In this document: positions 6,336-9,663 of the stretch, piece by piece
Position numbering within the stretch: the stretch's first letter is position 1
Layout: each line of letters opens with the position of its first letter
DNA from: Burkholderiales bacterium
Lineage (GTDB): Bacteria > Pseudomonadota > Gammaproteobacteria > Burkholderiales > Burkholderiaceae_D
Length of the DNA: 9,663 nucleotides
Assembly (NCBI GenBank): GCA_016197345.1
Contig: JACPVY010000360.1
Span: 1-9,663 of the forward strand
Direction of reading: 5' to 3'
Position numbers and translations under genes: made by a program
The notes under the pieces: model-generated
Database searches by the model: none
What the model was told of the DNA's origin: nothing
What the model saw: only the letters and a program-made list of their open reading frames with translations

Positions 6336-6792
6336 TATACACGCCACAGAAAAATAGCAAATCATCATATTTTTCGAAATAACTCAGTTTCTTTTCCATT
6401 TTTTTGCTGACGGGATTTAAAAAGAGATATTCAACACTCCAGCCCGAGTTTTTTTGCTTGGCTTTATCCATCATATCTTTCACCATGTAGATATTATTGG
6501 CATCGTGAAATTGTAGTAAATTTGCTCCCATCATTTCTTTCAGCACCGAGTGCGCAATCACGGTGCCTTGCGCGTCGAGTGTGACGACAAAGAGTTCACG
6601 GTCGTGGAATTTGCCATTCGGCTCAGAAATTGCCGCCAAGGCTTTTTCGCGACCTTGGCTTTTATATTCTGCAATGGCCTTTTTGACCAGCGCTACCGCT
6701 TCCTCTTTGCTAGCGCGTTTAGCGGCCAAACTCAGTTGGCAAAAACTGATCGCGAAAAGGGCGAGCAAAACATACTTCAGCAATGGTTTCAT
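6331..6792 (-). CDS. Exported single-Cache domain protein
   Basis: This is a 153-residue small periplasmic protein with a signal peptide at about 1-24 (hydrophobic YVLLALFAISFCQLSLA, then AKRAS). The rest is one Cache_2-like domain: SKEEAVALVKKAIAEYKSQG (28-47), the ISEPNGKFHDRELFVVTLD strand region (55-73), GTVIAHSVLKEMMGANLL (76-93), and the family-typical end SGWSVEYLFLNPVSKKMEKK (116-135) to FFCGVYK. Cache domains bind small ligands such as carboxylates outside the membrane, usually as part of chemoreceptors or kinases. Here no transmembrane anchor or signalling domain follows, so the protein is a free sensor or binding protein. ATG 6792 is chosen over TTG 6798 because GGAG lies 6 bases upstream. 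It is last in a same-direction group with the hemoglobin (75 bases upstream) and cupredoxin genes. Confidence 0.82.
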   Translation of the reverse strand: MKPLLKYVLLALFAISFCQLSLAAKRASKEEAVALVKKAIAEYKSQGREKALAAISEPNGKFHDRELFVVTLDAQGTVIAHSVLKEMMGANLLQFHDANNIYMVKDMMDKAKQKNSGWSVEYLFLNPVSKKMEKKLSYFEKYDDLLFFCGVYK

Positions 6793-6867
6793 GAGCAACT
6801 CCGCGTCAAAAAAGGCGAGGGTGAGGGGCGTTTCGACATTTCCCTAGGGATATATTTGCCGACGAAG

Positions 6868-7305
6868 TTATTTACCAACGATATCACGCCGCATTGGCAC
6901 CAATTTAGCGATTAATTTATTTTGCGCGCTATTGGCAATCCCGAGTTGCTCCATCGCGATTTGCAAGTCTTCTGCTAATGCATTGAATTGCAATTCGGTA
7001 ATTTTCATGCCGCGATGTACAGTTTGCATGTCATCACCATGTCGCTCACAGGGGCCGCCAGTCACTTGGCAAATTTGCGTCGTCAATTGACGCGCTAGCA
7101 AGTCCATATCGGTATCTTTGAAATTGGCGGCAATGCGTCTATCGGCTTGAATAATGGGAATAAAGGCAGCGATGACTTTTTCTATCCCTTCTTTGCCACC
7201 AAATTGGGTAAAAGTCGTCTCACTTTCTTGCGCATAGGTGTTTGTGCTCAGCACTAGCGTAGCAAAACCTAGTATCTGGCAAAGCTTGCGGACAATAGAT
7301 GACAT
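6868..7305 (-). CDS. Exported group 1 truncated hemoglobin
   Basis: This is a small heme protein of the TrHb1 family, which binds O2, NO or other ligands. It is 145 residues with a Sec signal peptide at about 1-25 (ending TYA, then QESET), so it should act in the periplasm, unlike the usual cytoplasmic globins. The globin core starts with FGGKEGIEKVIAAFIPII (35-52), continues through DMDLLARQLTTQICQVTGGP (66-85), and has the proximal heme ligand His97 in MQTVHRGMKIT (93-103), then FNALAEDLQIAM and the final QNKLIAKLVPMRRDI. At the B9-B10 pair, where many TrHb1 proteins have Phe-Tyr, this one has Phe48-Ile49, so the usual distal Tyr appears to be absent. A Cys pair (79 and 86) could form a disulfide in the periplasm. 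The start ATG at 7305 has GAGG five bases upstream. It lies 96 bases after the cupredoxin gene and is probably cotranscribed. Confidence 0.88.
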   Translation of the reverse strand: MSSIVRKLCQILGFATLVLSTNTYAQESETTFTQFGGKEGIEKVIAAFIPIIQADRRIAANFKDTDMDLLARQLTTQICQVTGGPCERHGDDMQTVHRGMKITELQFNALAEDLQIAMEQLGIANSAQNKLIAKLVPMRRDIVGK

Positions 7306-7401
7306 GACATCCTCATTAAAAGAAAATCTTCCTACGGTTGTCTGCTTGCACGATCAGCCATCTTTTACTGACGTAGCGCTAGCGTAGGATTGATGAATTT
7401 A

Positions 7402-8103
7402 TTAATAGGTGGATTCCGATTTTTTCTTCGGCGTGACAGGCTTCGGCGGTGCTACCGGCACAAAGCTAAGTTGGAATTTGCTGGATACAGCATCGGTTGC
7501 CGCTAATTGCACGGTTTGGCTTAAAGGCTCGCCTATCATTTTCGGCACCCATGCTTTGACCTCATATTTGCCAGGTGGCAGCGAATTGAGTAAGGCGTTG
7601 CCCGTTTTATCTGTTTTAGCAAAATATGGCGTGTCAACCACGGAGATAAAACCACGCATCCAATCGTGGAAATAGCATACCAACGCTACTTCGCCTGTTT
7701 TATCAAATAGCACCTGCGGCACGTCTTCTTTTTTGCTATTGACGCGCAAATCGATTGCTTTTGCGGGCGAAAAAGATTTGATGTGATGATCGTGTGGATC
7801 GCGATTAAAAAAACGCACACTGCTGCCACTGCGTATGACAGTGACGTAAGGCAAAAAGAGATAATTTTCTTGTGAAATTGAGAGCGTTTCTGCGGCTTTG
7901 GCGGCTGGCGGCGGTGTGTCAAGAGGGATGGCGTATAGCACACCATCGGCAACCGGATTACCATTTTTGTCGGTGATCAACCCGAGTAGTGAGCCTGCAT
8001 GGGCCGATAAACTAGTTGCAGAAATAAGCGTGGCGACGACTGCGGTCAGCAAGTGTTTATGCGTGGTTTTGCGGGGGGTATTGCTAGCAGGCAAATTGGA
8101 CAT
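7402..8103 (-). CDS. Exported cupredoxin-like protein ('methylamine utilization protein' type)
   Basis: This is a 233-residue secreted protein with a signal peptide at 1-36 (long basic N-terminus, hydrophobic LLTAVVATLISAT, cut after AHA). The mature part is a plastocyanin-like cupredoxin fold. Likely type-1 copper ligands are a His of PHDHHIKSF (His106 or His107), then Cys143, His146 and Met149 in LVCYFHDWM. Typical surroundings are present: ENYLFLPYVTVIRSGSSVRF (79-98), NRDPHDHH, and GFISVVDTPYFAKTDKTGNA (151-170), followed by a carboxypeptidase-regulatory-like beta-sandwich strand set (LPPGKYEVKAWVPKMIGE, 175-192) and a Pro/Lys-rich tail. Relatives are often named methylamine utilization protein, but no mau genes are visible here, so I do not infer methylamine metabolism. 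It probably carries electrons or copper in the periplasm. The start ATG at 8103 has a very good GAGGAG site five bases upstream. It appears to be the first gene of the group. Confidence 0.85.
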   Translation of the reverse strand: MSNLPASNTPRKTTHKHLLTAVVATLISATSLSAHAGSLLGLITDKNGNPVADGVLYAIPLDTPPPAAKAAETLSISQENYLFLPYVTVIRSGSSVRFFNRDPHDHHIKSFSPAKAIDLRVNSKKEDVPQVLFDKTGEVALVCYFHDWMRGFISVVDTPYFAKTDKTGNALLNSLPPGKYEVKAWVPKMIGEPLSQTVQLAATDAVSSKFQLSFVPVAPPKPVTPKKKSESTY

Positions 8104-8549
8104 CTCAACTCCTCAAAAAATCAAACATTGAAGTACCTCCCGCACTTTAGCACGTAAGCTTTTGTGAGTATGGGCAATACCTCAGCTAAAACGATTGGCG
8201 CATTGTCGATGAAAATTTGCCTGCTGTGCAATAAATGTCATGTTAGGCCGTTGTGTGATTGCATCAGTTGTACGCTTAAATTAAATAATCGTGAATTTTT
8301 GCAATGAAATTGGTGGGCGTAGAAGCAAATTTAGCGTCATCTACATAATTCGCTATTCACTACGCCAATCAATACGCCAATTGGCATGACAGAATTTTCG
8401 GCGCGCGAAGTGAAATTTCTTACCACTACCTAATTTGCCCGCTAAGATGGCGAACGGCTCGACGCGACAGGCGCTGAGGTGATAAGCCTAAGCCGAGCAA
8501 TGCCTGCCTTTATTGGCCATACCTCCACCCACCCTGAAAGGTTTGCACC
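8104..8549. other. Divergent non-coding region between the cupredoxin and lipoprotein genes
   Basis: These 446 bases separate two divergent exported-protein genes and should hold promoters for both. I see the cupredoxin ribosome site at its left end, GAAAGG at 8536-8541 for the lipoprotein gene at its right end, an AT-rich stretch around 8280-8310, and the repeat/palindrome cluster at 8361-8385. No convincing -35/-10 pair stood out on either strand, and I see no gene, tRNA or clear riboswitch fold. Confidence 0.5.
8361..8385. promoter_or_regulatory. Direct repeat plus palindrome, possible operator
   Basis: TACGCCAAT occurs at 8361-8369 and again at 8373-8381, a 12-base offset. The second copy runs into the perfect 10-base palindrome GCCAATTGGC at 8376-8385. 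It lies centrally in the divergent intergenic region, where a transcription factor controlling either gene could bind. The pattern is seen directly; binding is inferred and no regulator gene is adjacent. Confidence 0.35.
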
Positions 8550-9599
<1,050 letters not shown>

Positions 9600-9612
9600 T
9601 GTGCTGAGCGAG

Positions 9613-9651
9613 TAGCGGGTGGTGGTTCGCTACCCGCTACCCGCTACCCGC
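9613..9651. repeat. Heptamer tandem repeat with complementary arm downstream of the lipoprotein gene
   Basis: A 7-base unit (CTACCCG) is repeated three times at about 9630-9650. Its complement, TAGCGGGT, lies just upstream at 9613-9620 and can pair with ACCCGCTA at 9632-9639 or, in a shifted register, at 9639-9646. The hairpin begins 14 bases after the lipoprotein stop and may help end its transcript, but no T-run follows before the window ends. Confidence 0.55.
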
Positions 9652-9663
9652 ATAAGAGGCTGT

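Noticed and set aside
6841..6850. Perfect palindrome TCCCTAGGGA between the hemoglobin and Cache genes
   Set aside because: It is a single 10-base palindrome without a second copy or promoter context, so I do not claim a site.
7402..8103. Methylamine utilization operon
   Set aside because: The family name is historical; no mauA, mauB, mauG or related genes accompany this cupredoxin.

Overview
The window looks like chromosome of a betaproteobacterium with roughly balanced base composition. The evidence is a close relative of the PhaZ7 poly(3-hydroxybutyrate) depolymerase of Paucimonas lemoignei, a patatin-like lipid hydrolase of the kind common in polymer-storing Betaproteobacteria, a class II PyrF, an exonuclease I and a DUF5610 protein. 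Genus is not resolvable from the sequence alone. There is no phage gene, transposase, CRISPR array, tRNA or rRNA.

Layout. 1-569 (minus) is the 5' part of a patatin-like phospholipase gene with an in-frame TAA between its oxyanion loop and its catalytic serine; the gene runs off the left edge. 897-1859 (plus) is the secreted PhaZ7-like hydrolase, which keeps the Ser and Asp of the triad but has lost the C-terminal segment that carries the His. 1861-2781 (minus) is an EamA/DMT-type inner-membrane transporter that converges on it with a one-base gap. 3027-3872 (plus) is pyrF (orotidine 5'-phosphate decarboxylase), with a long inverted repeat in its leader and two hairpins after it, one a good intrinsic terminator. 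4041-5486 (minus) is sbcB (exonuclease I), convergent with pyrF. 5666-6289 (plus) is a DUF5610 protein. A strong hairpin lies between it and a three-gene minus-strand group, read from right to left: an exported cupredoxin-like protein (8103-7402), an exported group 1 truncated hemoglobin (7305-6868) and an exported single-Cache protein (6792-6331). 8104-8549 is a divergent non-coding region. 8550-9599 (plus) is a lipoprotein with 27 Pro-Thr units followed by a domain resembling GH114 alpha-galactosaminidases. The window ends in a small tandem-repeat hairpin.

How the genes relate. pyrF and sbcB are housekeeping genes with no functional link to their neighbours. The three exported minus-strand proteins share direction, have good ribosome sites and no clear internal promoters or terminators, so they are probably one transcript with a periplasmic copper/heme/ligand-sensing theme; the joint role is inference. 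The two lipid- or polyester-type hydrolases at the left are divergent neighbours, and both carry what looks like a disabling lesion, which suggests decay of a degradative locus. I did not find a convincing new multi-gene system; the most informative points are those two lesions, the exported hemoglobin/cupredoxin/Cache group and the repeat-linked lipoprotein.
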